47,326 bases of DNA from Pseudomonadota bacterium (GCA_026399735.1 JAPLQK010000019.1:1-47326), one strand, 5' to 3'. Positions 17,001 through 24,856 are shown, numbered from the stretch's first letter. Numbers and translations are program-made. The notes: generated from the sequence alone by a model not told the origin.

Positions 17001-18214
17001 GTCCAGAAGGCAAGTTTACTGACATCCCGCTTGACGACCACGGCGCCGAGGAAGTGACCTGATTCAAAAACAGGGCTGGAGTAGTACAGTCCAGGCACAT
17101 TGGTTGCCCGTCCTACTGCATATTGATAGCCTTGCTGTCCTGCCCGTGCCTGCTGGAAGTACTTGCGATCAGCCAGATTCAATCCGACGATGCTGACAGA
17201 TTCGTTGGCATTGCCGGAAGCGATGCAATCCCCCGCTGCATTGACGACCCATATAAGATCGGCACCCAGATTCGTGCTCGCAAAATTCAGTGAATTGTTC
17301 AAATCCTGAAGCGCCTTGGTATGAGACCATCGCTGCTTGCGCTGCTGATAAGTCAGCGCAGAAGGTGCAACATTTGCACCGAAGCCGCGCAATACCTTGA
17401 TGGTGTCCGCATCGTGAGCAAGCACCTGCGAAGCCCCCTTGAGCAGCTTCAGGCTTTCGGTGATGTTGCTGGTAATGTTTTCTACTTCCTGAGCGGTATG
17501 CTGCGATTCATGCTGAAACAGTTCATCGGCAAGATGGTTGTAGTAATAATCCGCGCTCAGCCAGGAAACAACGATCCACCCGATTAACAGCAGGCTTGGT
17601 AACTTGTAAAATCGTGCAATAGAAAATTCACTGTGCTTTCTGCAGTAGGTTGCGATCAGGGTGATGACGATAATCAAACTGCTCGCAACCAGTACAATCG
17701 AAGCGAGGAACGCGGGCGTTATTCCGGATGAATCAACCGCAGCGTCACCATCGCGTACGAGGTATGCCGCTGCCATGGCTGAGTGCATGCCGGAGACGGC
17801 CAGGCCCATTACGACCGCACTGATAATCGTTACATTGGTATTCCTGCGAGTTTGTAACGATTTCAGTCTGAATTTGATCCACAGGGCGAGGGTCGCCAGA
17901 ATGATGGCAGCCAGGATAGGCAGCAGGAACAGCTTGATGTCGTAGCGGATCAGCCCATTGAGATTCATCGCCGCCATTCCGGAATAGTGTATCGCCCATG
18001 TGCCGAAACCAAAGCATATTCCACCACCTGCAATCCCCATTCGCCTTGCTTTTGCGATCGCGACAGTCGGAATGTGTTGAGCCGCCAACAGGGATGCGTA
18101 AGACGCCAATATCGCAATGAAAATCGACAGGCTGATAAGTGCTGCGTCATAGCTCCCCGTGTAAAGGACACTGCTTTTGGGGGGAGAAATAACCAGATGA
18201 AGAAAATCAAGCAT
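14072..18214 (-). CDS. Giant MHYT-Cache-PAS4-GGDEF-hemerythrin diguanylate cyclase
   Basis: The protein has 1380 residues. It starts with an MHYT-like multi-helix membrane domain (about 1-225). The motif copies are degenerate: AIHYSGMAA and SGMHSAMAAAYL. A Cache/CHASE-like extracytoplasmic region follows (about 235-515), then a TM helix (about 525-550), four PAS domains (about 565-1070), and a GGDEF domain with FGGDEF and an RxxD site (REID). A C-terminal hemerythrin domain (about 1250-1380) has DQAHRKLF, HFNDEE, HVRAH and HMLRED, so all diiron ligands are present. A single polypeptide can thus combine small-ligand, membrane and O2 inputs. Start: ATG at 18214 with AGGTGA 6 nt upstream, not the GTG at 18223. 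It transcribes away from hemH. Confidence 0.9.
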   Translation of the reverse strand: MLDFLHLVISPPKSSVLYTGSYDAALISLSIFIAILASYASLLAAQHIPTVAIAKARRMGIAGGGICFGFGTWAIHYSGMAAMNLNGLIRYDIKLFLLPILAAIILATLALWIKFRLKSLQTRRNTNVTIISAVVMGLAVSGMHSAMAAAYLVRDGDAAVDSSGITPAFLASIVLVASSLIIVITLIATYCRKHSEFSIARFYKLPSLLLIGWIVVSWLSADYYYNHLADELFQHESQHTAQEVENITSNITESLKLLKGASQVLAHDADTIKVLRGFGANVAPSALTYQQRKQRWSHTKALQDLNNSLNFASTNLGADLIWVVNAAGDCIASGNANESVSIVGLNLADRKYFQQARAGQQGYQYAVGRATNVPGLYYSSPVFESGHFLGAVVVKRDVSKLAFWTKQENVCIADANGVIVMAPDKQYELRYMPNAPVANLSVKDKTLLYKRSKLEPLKLTPWGSIPSVVLIEDKFPPVVFASKILAENAITIYVHSSLNDLVRFGTEKYWLFFMLATTGSMLIVAVSAVVIFLRESQKMNTRLRIAACAFESDEGIIVTNASNVILRVNQAFTAITGYTAEEAIGQTPRMLSSGRYDAEFFATMWRCLDKSGTWEGDLWNRRRGGDEYPEHLIITAVKDKNGFVTNYVATFSDIATRIQTEIALQKSHQQMYSLLNSMAEGAYGVDINGNCTFVNRAFLRILGYENIDEVIGRHIHTLIHHSHPDGSCYPALECKMYQAYRRNQEIHVSDEVFWTKKGVAIPVEYWSQPILIDNIMQGAIATFIDVTERKQAEILLKSTKDYAENLINTANAMVVELDVNGNVKLINPAAEMITGYSMLELKGRNWFEIIVPRDRYPAVWKMFEGLPAGELLKHFENLILTKSGEERYIVWQNSELREDNKITGLVTFGIDITERKQLEDALKESELRYRTVADFTSDWEYWILPDNTFRYISPACEQISGYTPDEFYADPSLLTQVVHPDDLPLYVGHIHHVSEQGVSEPIDFRIRTKSGEIRWISHVCRPVYDAAGHYLGQRAGNRDISDRRAAEEQIRSLAFYDTLTLLPNRRLLNDRLGQTMAASRRNGHYGALMFLDLDNFKPLNDQHGHGVGDLLLIEVAHRISRCVREIDTVSRFGGDEFVVMLSRLDVDKAESTLQAGIIAEKIRVLLAEPYILTIRQEGQAESAVEHRCTSSIGVVLFNHKAGMEDIFKWADIAMYQAKADGRNLIRFFDSKISSVASAIDQDAMALHLNWHESYDCGEPVIDQAHRKLFELANTLIETAFVRKEYPQRFDSALEKLLAHVVQHFNDEEAILARHHYAGFDEHVRAHKVLVDHALQLRSDAAAGGVTIGELVNFLADEVVAQHMLREDRKFFPLFNEFRPS

Positions 18215-18459
18215 CGCAATCACCTGAGCCTGAGCATCATCCGGTGATGATGCGGGTCGCTGCTCTGCTTTATTGCAAGTGGGAAACTCATGGCATATCC
18301 GTCATTGATACGCTCATTCTATACCCATTCACGGCAATAAAAACCCGTATGAATTATCGGGTATTGGGACGTGGTTCAATCTTCAATCGGGTAAGGCAAA
18401 ACGTGGCGGGATGGCGTTGCATCACCCGCCGGACAGGCGGCAAGTTGCGGATGCAACCG

Positions 18460-19545
18460 TTATTTGCCGCCCGCAGCCTGCGCGCGCAGCCGGCCTTGTT
18501 CCAGTTCGGCCGCATCAGGTTCAATCAGCCAGCCTTGCAGATTGTCCATTACCAGATCGGTCAGTGCGTGCATCCAGTCATTTCTGTCATTCAGGCAGGG
18601 AATGTAGTGGTATTCGCCGCCGCCCGCATGCTGAAAGTCTTCGCGTCCTTCCATCGCGATTTCTTCCAGCGTTTCCAGGCAGTCGGCGACAAAGCCAGGG
18701 CAGACAACATCCACGCGACGCGTTTTCTGCTTGCCTAATTCGAGTAAGGTGGCGGTGGTGTAGGGCTTGATCCACTCCGCTTTGCCAAAACGCGACTGGA
18801 AACTGACCGCGTATTGTCCGGTTGCGAGGCCCAGCGCTTCAGCCAGCAGGCGTCCTGTCTTGTGGCATTCGCAGTGGTAGGGATCGCCCTTTTCCAGCGT
18901 GTATTGCGGTACGCCGTGAAAACTCATCACCAGCTTTTCCGGGCGGCCATGCTTTGCCCAGTAATCGTTGATGTTCGCCGCCAGCGACTTGATGTAGCCG
19001 GTATGGTCGTGGAAATTGCGGATGGTACGAATAGCGGGCATATTGCGCATCCGTTTCATTGCATCGAATACCTGGTCAAACACAGGGGCGGTCGCGCTGG
19101 CGGCATACTGCGGGTACATCGGCACGATCAGAATGCGCTGGCAGTTCTGTTGCTTGAGTCTGCGCAACGCATCGGCAATGGACGGATTGCCGTAGCTCAT
19201 CGCGAAATCCACAACCACGGGCGCACGGGTGCGCTCGCCCAGAAAACCTTTAAGCAGGATCGCCTGTTTTTCGGTGTAGACGCGCAGCGGCGAGCCTACT
19301 GGCAACCAGATGCTGGCGTATTTTTCGGCGGATTTCTTCGGGCGCAGGTTGAGGATGATGCCGTTGAGTATCAGCCACCAGATCGCCCTGGGGATTTCCA
19401 CTACACGCGGATCGCCCAGAAACTGTTTCAGGTAAGGGCGAACGGCTTGTGCGGTGGGTGCCTCCGGCGTACCCAGATTGACCAGCAGAATGCCGGTCTG
19501 TTCAGGTGTTCCATGCCGGTATTCGGGTTCAGTCTGGTAGGTCAT
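18460..19545 (-). CDS. hemH: Ferrochelatase
   Basis: The 361-residue HemH inserts Fe2+ into protoporphyrin IX, the last step of heme b synthesis, at the cytoplasmic face of the membrane. Recognisable blocks are [18 protein letters not shown], the catalytic-His segment [34 protein letters not shown] and the acidic metal-side block [15 protein letters not shown]. The length fits the proteobacterial enzyme, with no C-terminal Fe-S extension. It stands alone: a MITE-like element separates it from the upstream operon, and 245 nt without genes separate it from the giant cyclase gene. The demand for heme fits the heme sensors and cytochrome nearby. Confidence 0.96.
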   Translation of the reverse strand: MTYQTEPEYRHGTPEQTGILLVNLGTPEAPTAQAVRPYLKQFLGDPRVVEIPRAIWWLILNGIILNLRPKKSAEKYASIWLPVGSPLRVYTEKQAILLKGFLGERTRAPVVVDFAMSYGNPSIADALRRLKQQNCQRILIVPMYPQYAASATAPVFDQVFDAMKRMRNMPAIRTIRNFHDHTGYIKSLAANINDYWAKHGRPEKLVMSFHGVPQYTLEKGDPYHCECHKTGRLLAEALGLATGQYAVSFQSRFGKAEWIKPYTTATLLELGKQKTRRVDVVCPGFVADCLETLEEIAMEGREDFQHAGGGEYHYIPCLNDRNDWMHALTDLVMDNLQGWLIEPDAAELEQGRLRAQAAGGK

Positions 19546-19570
19546 ATTTGATATTAAATCTTAAAATGCT

Positions 19571-19747
19571 GTCCACGAAAAACACGAAATGGGTTATGCA
19601 GGCAATCCGCGTAGCCGATGCTCGAAAATTTACGAAAATAACTAAATTAATCAATTTGTTATATTGATCTGACGATTTGTCCACCAGATGATGAGAAATC
19701 GTAGTATGTATTTTGATTTTTTCGTGCTTTTTGTGTCTTTCGTGGAA
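19571..19747. repeat. MITE-like element with inverted termini
   Basis: The gap between hemH and the TPR gene is AT-rich. It starts with GTCCACGAAAAACACGAAA (19571-19589), and near its end (19720-19746) has TTTTCGTGC, then TTGTGTCTTTCGTGGA, which is nearly the reverse complement. There is no reading frame between. This looks like a non-autonomous miniature element or a decayed remnant; I see no transposase. Confidence 0.5.
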
Positions 19748-19771
19748 AAATGTTTTCAGGTTTGTTTTAGC

Positions 19772-20407
19772 TTACAGCTTTTTCTCGGCCTTCTTGATGC
19801 CGGCATTGATATCTGCACGGCGGCCGGCATCCGCATCTTCACGACCCGGGCGGGCAGGGGCATTTAATGCCTTCTTGAAATATTCGATCGCCCTGGCGTA
19901 TTCGCCTTCTTCGAGCAGGAAGTCGGCATAGAAATAGTTCTGGTCGATGCCGTTCGGGCTGATTTTCAATGAACGTTCCAGATACTCACGCGCTTTCTTA
20001 TGGTCGCCGAAAGAACCGAAGCTGGGTACTTTGTAATACAGGCTGCCCAAGGACGTCAGCGCGGAGCCGTCCAGCGCATTCGGGTCGATCTTTTCCGCCG
20101 CCAGCAGCAAGTCGCGCGCAGCCTTGGCCGTGCCGCCTGCTGAAAAGATACTTTGGTATTTAGCCAGCGTGCTGGTGATAATGCCTTCCCAAATCAGCGG
20201 TTCGGCGCGGCCCGGATTGGCGGCAGTTACCTGATGCGCTTCATCGACAATCTTTTTTAATGCATCTTCCCGGTTTTTTTCGGGTATCTGATAGTTTGCA
20301 TTTGCCCATTCGTGTTGCAATTGAGCGATGGAGATATCCAGCGGTGTGGCGGCGCAGGCGGTGTTAATGCTGAAGGCAAGAGCGCAAAGGCAGGCGAATT
20401 TTTTCAT
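19772..20407 (-). CDS. Secreted TPR-repeat protein, last gene of a five-gene operon
   Basis: The 211-residue protein has a signal peptide (about 1-19, ending TACA/ATPLD). TPR-like helix pairs span about 60-195 (PGRAEPLIWEGIITSTLAKYQ, ALDGSALTSLGSLYYK, KKAREYLERSLKISP, EYARAIEYFKKALNAP), and the tail is Lys-rich. It is likely a periplasmic scaffold. It starts 16 nt after the SDR gene on the same strand, so it probably belongs to the same transcript as the SDR, the heme-oxygenase-like enzyme, the ligase and the hemolysin-family protein. That link, and the lack of any enzyme motif, suggest an accessory role in delivering or exporting the product of that pathway. This is inference. Confidence 0.8.
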   Translation of the reverse strand: MKKFACLCALAFSINTACAATPLDISIAQLQHEWANANYQIPEKNREDALKKIVDEAHQVTAANPGRAEPLIWEGIITSTLAKYQSIFSAGGTAKAARDLLLAAEKIDPNALDGSALTSLGSLYYKVPSFGSFGDHKKAREYLERSLKISPNGIDQNYFYADFLLEEGEYARAIEYFKKALNAPARPGREDADAGRRADINAGIKKAEKKL

Positions 20408-20423
20408 GATGAACTCCGGTAGA

Positions 20424-21227
20424 TTATTTTTTAAGTTGGGCGTATTTGCGGGCGATGCGGGTGTTTTTCAACAGGCCGCCGTCCACCAGACGCGGGAACA
20501 TGCCGTTCAATCGGGCGAAGAAGGATTCCGGCTGGCCGATGAAATACTCCTTGGCGCCCCTCTCGATCGCCAGCACGATCTGTTCGGCGACATAGTCCGG
20601 TTCGTCCATGTTGGTCTTGGTTTCAATCAACATTTGCGTGGTCAGTTCGTCATTCAGTGCGGTTTTGGCAGCACGCGGCGAAACGTAACAAACGCCTACT
20701 GCACTGTCCGCCAGTTCGCGGCGTAACGCTTCTGAAAATCCGCGCATCGCGAATTTGCTGCTGCAATAAGTCGCAAAATGCGCAAAGCCGATCGAGCCGA
20801 ACGCAGAGCCGATGTTGACGATGCATCCGCTGTTCTGTGCCAATAAATGAGGCAGTGCGGCTCTCACCAGCAGCATCGGTGCAATCACATTGATGTTGAT
20901 GACTTGCGCGATGCGCTCGGGCGTCTGGCGATCATACAGCGTGAAGTCCATGATGCCGGCATTGTTGATCACGATGTCCAGTCCTCCCAGCGCCTGTATT
21001 GCGGAATCTACCACCTGTGTTGCAGCGCCCTCAGAGGTTAAGTCAAGCGCGATGGCGACCGCTTTCCCGCCGTTAGTATTGATTTCATTGCAAATTTCGG
21101 CAAGACGCGGCGCGTTGCGTTCCACCAGCGCCAGATGCGCGCCTTTGGAGGCTAACAACAAAGCCAGTCGATAGCCGATACCGCCGCCCGCGCCGGTCAA
21201 AATAATGCGTTTGTTGGACAGATTCAT
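20424..21227 (-). CDS. Short-chain dehydrogenase/reductase
   Basis: The protein has 267 residues and a classical SDR fold: TGAGGGIGYRLA for cofactor binding, NNAGIMDF, the catalytic Ser in NIGSAFGSIG and the YxxxK pair in TYCSSKFAMRGF. The basic and acidic residues after strand 2 (LVERNA) do not clearly settle NAD versus NADP. The C-terminal part (EYFIGQPESFFARLNGMFPRLVD) resembles SDRs acting on acyl or lipid substrates. Its start overlaps the stop of the heme-oxygenase-like gene by 4 nt (ATGA), so the two are translationally coupled. It probably reduces or oxidises the carbonyl made in the pathway encoded by this operon. Confidence 0.9.
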   Translation of the reverse strand: MNLSNKRIILTGAGGGIGYRLALLLASKGAHLALVERNAPRLAEICNEINTNGGKAVAIALDLTSEGAATQVVDSAIQALGGLDIVINNAGIMDFTLYDRQTPERIAQVININVIAPMLLVRAALPHLLAQNSGCIVNIGSAFGSIGFAHFATYCSSKFAMRGFSEALRRELADSAVGVCYVSPRAAKTALNDELTTQMLIETKTNMDEPDYVAEQIVLAIERGAKEYFIGQPESFFARLNGMFPRLVDGGLLKNTRIARKYAQLKK

Positions 21228-21895
21228 ACTGTTTTACCGGTTAAGAATCGCTCGCCCAGATCGCGGAAGATGTCGCCATACAACTTGTAGAACATGCGTG
21301 CACAATGGATCAGGCAGGCCTGATCGGCAGGATCGGTGACCTGATTGATCAGCGACTCATAAAAATCGACATGGCTGATGTCCAGCGAGCCGTGCGAAGT
21401 CAGGTAGGAAAAGGCATCCGGCCCCAGGCCCAGACTTTGCTGGATGGCCAGGCCTGCATGGGTTGCAAGGGCTACGCTGGTGCCTTCCAGCACCAGCACC
21501 ATGCCGAAGAAGCCGACCGGATTCACCCGTGCGATGGTGTCGTAAGCGTAAGCGACCATCAGTTCGGTGGCGATGCGCGGCGTGCCATTTCGCACCGCTT
21601 CCGCATCACCGCCGCAGGCCTTGATATCGCCCAGTATCCATTCCTGATGGCCGACTTCTTCCTCGATATATTCGGCCACTGCTGTTCTCAGCCATTCGTA
21701 TTTTTCCGGCAGTCGCCCGCCGCATGACATCAACAGCGGGGTGGTGTGCTTGACGTGATGATAGGCCTCGGTCAGAAACGCGATATAGGCTTCAAGGCCG
21801 ACCTCCCCCATTGCGGCGGCGCGAATGATAGGCAGACTCTGCAACTCGTTGCGTTCGGTTTCGGTGGCGGCCAGCAGTTTATGATAAATAGTCAT
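21224..21895 (-). CDS. Heme-oxygenase-like (TenA/PqqC-fold) putative diiron enzyme
   Basis: The 223-residue all-helical protein belongs to the iron-containing redox enzyme/TenA-like group. Candidate metal ligands follow the pattern of heme-oxygenase-like diiron oxidases such as UndA and CADD: E43, E80 and H83 (EEEVGHQEW), E137 (LVLEGTS), and H168, D172 and H175 (SHGSLDISH). Known relatives perform O2-dependent C-C cleavage, N-oxygenation or desaturation on small amines or fatty acids. The chemistry here is unknown. The gene starts 17 nt after the ligase gene and overlaps the SDR gene by 4 nt, strongly tying the three together. A TenA-type thiaminase is less likely, as no thiamine gene is near. 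Confidence 0.8.
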   Translation of the reverse strand: MTIYHKLLAATETERNELQSLPIIRAAAMGEVGLEAYIAFLTEAYHHVKHTTPLLMSCGGRLPEKYEWLRTAVAEYIEEEVGHQEWILGDIKACGGDAEAVRNGTPRIATELMVAYAYDTIARVNPVGFFGMVLVLEGTSVALATHAGLAIQQSLGLGPDAFSYLTSHGSLDISHVDFYESLINQVTDPADQACLIHCARMFYKLYGDIFRDLGERFLTGKTV

Positions 21896-21912
21896 ATATA
21901 AGTATTTGAATA

Positions 21913-23403
21913 TTAAGAAAAAAATTTTTCAATAGCGGTTTGGTATTGCGCCAAAATCGCCTCGCGTTTCAGGCGGCCATTGGCGGTCAGCTGACCGTTT
22001 TGCGGCAGAAACGGGGCTGTTGCGGGCAGCCAGTATTTTACCTGAGCATAGTCCGGCAGCACATGGTTTGCTTCATCGATGGCCTGATTAACCGCCGTTT
22101 CGGACGCATTGCCGCGCGGCACGATCACGGCGACGTTGTAAGGGCGCGCCTCGCCGAACACCGCCGCCTGTGCGATGGCAGGATGCAGGGTCAGTTCGCG
22201 TTCGACCCATTCCGGCGAGACATTGCGCCCGAATGAAGTGATGAAGATACTCTTCTTTCTTCCGGTAAGATGCAAAAAACCGTTGTCGTCCAGATGGCCG
22301 ATGTCGCCGGTCGGCCAGAACTCAGGCACCGGTTCGCCATCGGTGTAGCCCAGCAGCGTCGCGCCTGAGACCAGGATTTCGCCGTCGCCGCTAAATTTCA
22401 CTTTCGCATGGGGTAACGGTTTTCCCACACTGCCGATCAGACGATCGGATTCGGTATTGAGCGATACGACGGACGCACATTCGGACAGGCCATAGCCTTC
22501 ATATACCGGGATGCCGAGCACCTGCGCGCGTTGCAGCAGGCGTTCCGAGACTGAGGCGCCGCCGATCGCGACAAATCGCAGACTGGCAGGCACAGGGTGT
22601 CCGGCTTCAATTGCGGCGACCTGCGCATGCAGTAATTGCGGCGTCAGAATCGTGGTGCTGGCCTGGCATTCGATCAGGGTGCCCAGCATTTTTTTGACAT
22701 CCAGTCCGCTGGAGCCTGAAAGCCCGACGTCCGCCAGCGGCAGTAAATGGCAGGTAGCGCCCGCCAGCAACGGTACATACACCCCGGCCAGATTTTCCAG
22801 CAGCGTGGCCAGTGGCAATACGCTGACATGCCGGTCGGAAGGGGTGCCGTTGGTCGCCGTCAGCAAAGAGCCGGCCACGTTGTACAGTGCATCGGCAGAC
22901 AGGCATACGCCTTTTGGATGGCCTGTCGTACCTGAGGTATAAGTCACCTTGACGGTACCCGCAGGCAATGTTTTCGCAGCAATGCCGGACAGGCGAATCT
23001 CGGTGATTTCCTGACCGCTGATATTGTGCGTGTAGCTGGCCTCAGCCTCTATCCCGGAAGCCGCAAGCGTTTCTTGATACAGATCGGGCTGGTCGGTGAG
23101 GATGCAGGTGATTCCGGCGTCGCGAATGCTGTGCGCGATTTGTTCGCCTGAGAAAAAGAACGGCAGCGGAATGATGATTTTATCCGAGGCCAGCCCTGCC
23201 AGATCGAGCACGGCCCATAACGGCGAGTTGTCGAGCGCCAGCGCTATTTTTTTAGCCGGGAAAGTGTGCAGCAGGACGCTGATTTGTGCGATGGCATTTT
23301 CAAGCTCCTGATAGCTGAGCGTATGCCGGCCGCCTACGAGCGCGTACGCATCGGGCTGTTTTTCACATTGTTTTGCAATTGCCGAAATGATGGAATGCTG
23401 CAA
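21913..23403 (-). CDS. AMP-dependent acyl/aryl ligase (ANL superfamily)
   Basis: The 496-residue protein has the adenylate-forming enzyme motifs: VTYTSGTTGHPKGVCLS (phosphate loop), YEGYGLSECASVVS, PTGDIGHLDDNGFLHLTGRKKS (hinge and C-domain start) and, near the end, NGQLTANGRLKREAI with the expected catalytic Lys. It would activate a carboxylic acid as an acyl-AMP and probably transfer it to CoA or another thiol. It lies 11 nt after the thermostable-hemolysin-family gene and 17 nt before the heme-oxygenase-like gene. A fatty-acid or other lipophilic substrate is likely from the resemblance to long-chain acyl-CoA synthetases, but the sequence does not prove it. Confidence 0.88.
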   Translation of the reverse strand: MQHSIISAIAKQCEKQPDAYALVGGRHTLSYQELENAIAQISVLLHTFPAKKIALALDNSPLWAVLDLAGLASDKIIIPLPFFFSGEQIAHSIRDAGITCILTDQPDLYQETLAASGIEAEASYTHNISGQEITEIRLSGIAAKTLPAGTVKVTYTSGTTGHPKGVCLSADALYNVAGSLLTATNGTPSDRHVSVLPLATLLENLAGVYVPLLAGATCHLLPLADVGLSGSSGLDVKKMLGTLIECQASTTILTPQLLHAQVAAIEAGHPVPASLRFVAIGGASVSERLLQRAQVLGIPVYEGYGLSECASVVSLNTESDRLIGSVGKPLPHAKVKFSGDGEILVSGATLLGYTDGEPVPEFWPTGDIGHLDDNGFLHLTGRKKSIFITSFGRNVSPEWVERELTLHPAIAQAAVFGEARPYNVAVIVPRGNASETAVNQAIDEANHVLPDYAQVKYWLPATAPFLPQNGQLTANGRLKREAILAQYQTAIEKFFS

Positions 23404-23414
23404 TTTATGACTCC

Positions 23415-24011
23415 TTATGCCCGGCTTTCGCGGCGTCGTTCCATGCGACGTATCGCCATGACTTGTGGTTTTTGCTCATAATAATCGCCCCACTCGGACT
23501 GTTCTTCCGGTGGTAAACTTTCAATGTCCGCATCGCATAAAACTCTTGGGAAAATATTCTGTTTAATCAATGCATTGCGTACTAGTTGTATCGCGGTAAA
23601 AACCGCCCACTGTTTAGATGTGGCATGCAGCTGGTCAAAAATCGCGCTGATCAGCAACCTGGACAGACCCGTCTCGGCGACTGAGTAATTACCTATCTCG
23701 ACAATATCGCTGCGAAGCACGGGCGAACCGACCCGTTCAGAGAGAATCTGTTCAACAGGTCGGTCCATATAATTTTCCAGAAATAAACGTTCTCTTCCTG
23801 CGTTGCGTATGCCGCAAGCCGCAATCAGGTGGCCGTCCAGATCACGCAGACTCATCAGGACCGGCAGGAAGAACCGGACTTTTGCACCGCAGGCCTGGAA
23901 AAAAATGTCGCGAATGAATTGTTCTACTTCGACTCTGTCTGCCGCATCACGCCCGGAAAATTGCACGGTATAAGAGGGGCTTGTTATTTGGCGCTCAGAA
24001 AGTTTTCTCAT
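23415..24011 (-). CDS. Thermostable-hemolysin family protein (acyltransferase-like fold)
   Basis: The protein has about 198 residues and matches the family annotated as thermostable hemolysin: an N-terminal SYTVQFSGRDAADRVEVEQFIRDIFFQACGAKV, then LRDLDGHLIAACGIRNA, VEIGNYSVAETGLSRLLISAIFDQL and a C-terminal GDYYEQKPQVMAI. The name comes from old Vibrio proteins. To my knowledge the fold is related to GNAT/autoinducer-synthase acyltransferases, so acyl transfer is more likely than lysis. Start: ATG 24011, with GGAG 11 nt upstream; in-frame alternatives at 24092 and 24101 add 27-30 unconserved residues. It is the first gene of the operon, 11 nt before the ligase. Confidence 0.77.
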   Translation of the reverse strand: MRKLSERQITSPSYTVQFSGRDAADRVEVEQFIRDIFFQACGAKVRFFLPVLMSLRDLDGHLIAACGIRNAGRERLFLENYMDRPVEQILSERVGSPVLRSDIVEIGNYSVAETGLSRLLISAIFDQLHATSKQWAVFTAIQLVRNALIKQNIFPRVLCDADIESLPPEEQSEWGDYYEQKPQVMAIRRMERRRESRA

Positions 24012-24094
24012 TAAGTACGAGGCTCCATTATTTATTTCAGGACAGATGGAGGTCGAAAGCGCGCTGCTGTAAATTCTACTCCGCTTTGTCATTC

Positions 24095-24121
24095 CTGACA
24101 CACCCGGTAAGTGTGTGTCAG
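24095..24121. promoter_or_regulatory. Perfect 9-bp inverted repeat in the divergent promoter region
   Basis: CTGACACAC and its reverse complement GTGTGTCAG are separated by 9 nt (27 bp in total), between the hemolysin-family operon and the divergent outer-membrane protein gene. There is no U-run, so a terminator is unlikely. A dimeric regulator's operator is the likelier use. If the operon's first gene started at 24101 the repeat would overlap its first codons. Confidence 0.45.
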
Positions 24122-24229
24122 ATGATAAAAGTTCAAATCTTTATGCATTAACCCAGATTGGATGGAACTTATTTTTAAATAGGCTCTCTCACCGTCGCTT
24201 TACCGTATATAACTTTTGAGGATTGAATG

Positions 24230-24781
24230 ATGAAAAAAATTGCTGCTGTTGCTCTGTTGTCTGCTGTTATTGCTGCGCCTGCATTTGCTGCGGACGAAGG
24301 TTTTTATGCAGGGGTCACCCTGGGTAGCGGCAAACCAAACGTCACGCCGGTGACAGGTACCGCTTTGAACAAGACTTCCAGTTTTGTCTATGGCGGTTTG
24401 GCGGGCTATCAATACAACAGGAATCTGGCGGCTGAAGTTCAGTACGGCGGCGTTGGCAAGGTAACTGATGTGGCCGGCAATACGACCAAGGGTGATGCCT
24501 TGAGTCTGACGGCTGTTGGCCTGCTGCCACTGACGGATAGTTTTGAATTGCTGGGCAAACTGGGTGTTGCCAGCACCAAGACGACTTCATCCGCAGGTGC
24601 AACTGCGCTGGGCGCGTCGCGTACCGGCCTGACCTATGGCATTGGCGCACAATACAATGTGACGAAAAACCTCGGTCTGCGCCTGGTTTTTGATCGTTAT
24701 GCCGTTGCTACGACCAATGCCGGCGTCAAGACCAATGCGAATGCAAACGTCGTGAATGTGGGTGCCGTTTACCAGTTCTGA
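24230..24781 (+). CDS. OmpA-like eight-stranded outer-membrane beta-barrel protein
   Basis: The precursor has 183 residues, with a signal peptide at about 1-20 (AAPAFA/ADEGF). The mature part has alternating hydrophobic/polar strands and aromatic girdles (GFYAGVTLGSGKP, SFVYGGLAGYQYNRNLAAEVQYGGVG, GLTYGIGAQYNVTKNLGLRLVFDRY). It ends VNVGAVYQF, with the terminal Phe that the BAM complex recognises. It has no peptidoglycan-binding domain. Two adjacent ATGs exist (24227 and 24230); GAGGA is 7 nt from the second. The gene is monocistronic, with a terminator directly after it. A structural or adhesive role in the outer membrane is likely; the ligand is unknown. Confidence 0.87.
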   Translation: MKKIAAVALLSAVIAAPAFAADEGFYAGVTLGSGKPNVTPVTGTALNKTSSFVYGGLAGYQYNRNLAAEVQYGGVGKVTDVAGNTTKGDALSLTAVGLLPLTDSFELLGKLGVASTKTTSSAGATALGASRTGLTYGIGAQYNVTKNLGLRLVFDRYAVATTNAGVKTNANANVVNVGAVYQF

Positions 24782-24798
24782 TCGAACTGTACTTCTGT

Positions 24799-24834
24799 AA
24801 AAAAGCCGGATTGCTTATCGCGTCCGGTTTTTTT
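24799..24834 (+). terminator. Rho-independent terminator after the beta-barrel gene
   Basis: CCGGA (24806-24810) pairs with TCCGG (24823-24827). The stem is extended by a G-T pair and by A-T pairs between the preceding A-run and the following seven T. It starts about 18 nt after the stop codon. Confidence 0.8.
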
Positions 24835-24856
24835 ACGTCCCTTCTCTCTTCCCCTT

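Noticed and set aside
18215-18459. Plus-strand frames between the giant cyclase and hemH
   Set aside because: They extend antisense into hemH and lack an SD or a domain. The gap appears to hold only the cyclase promoter region and the hemH 3' end.
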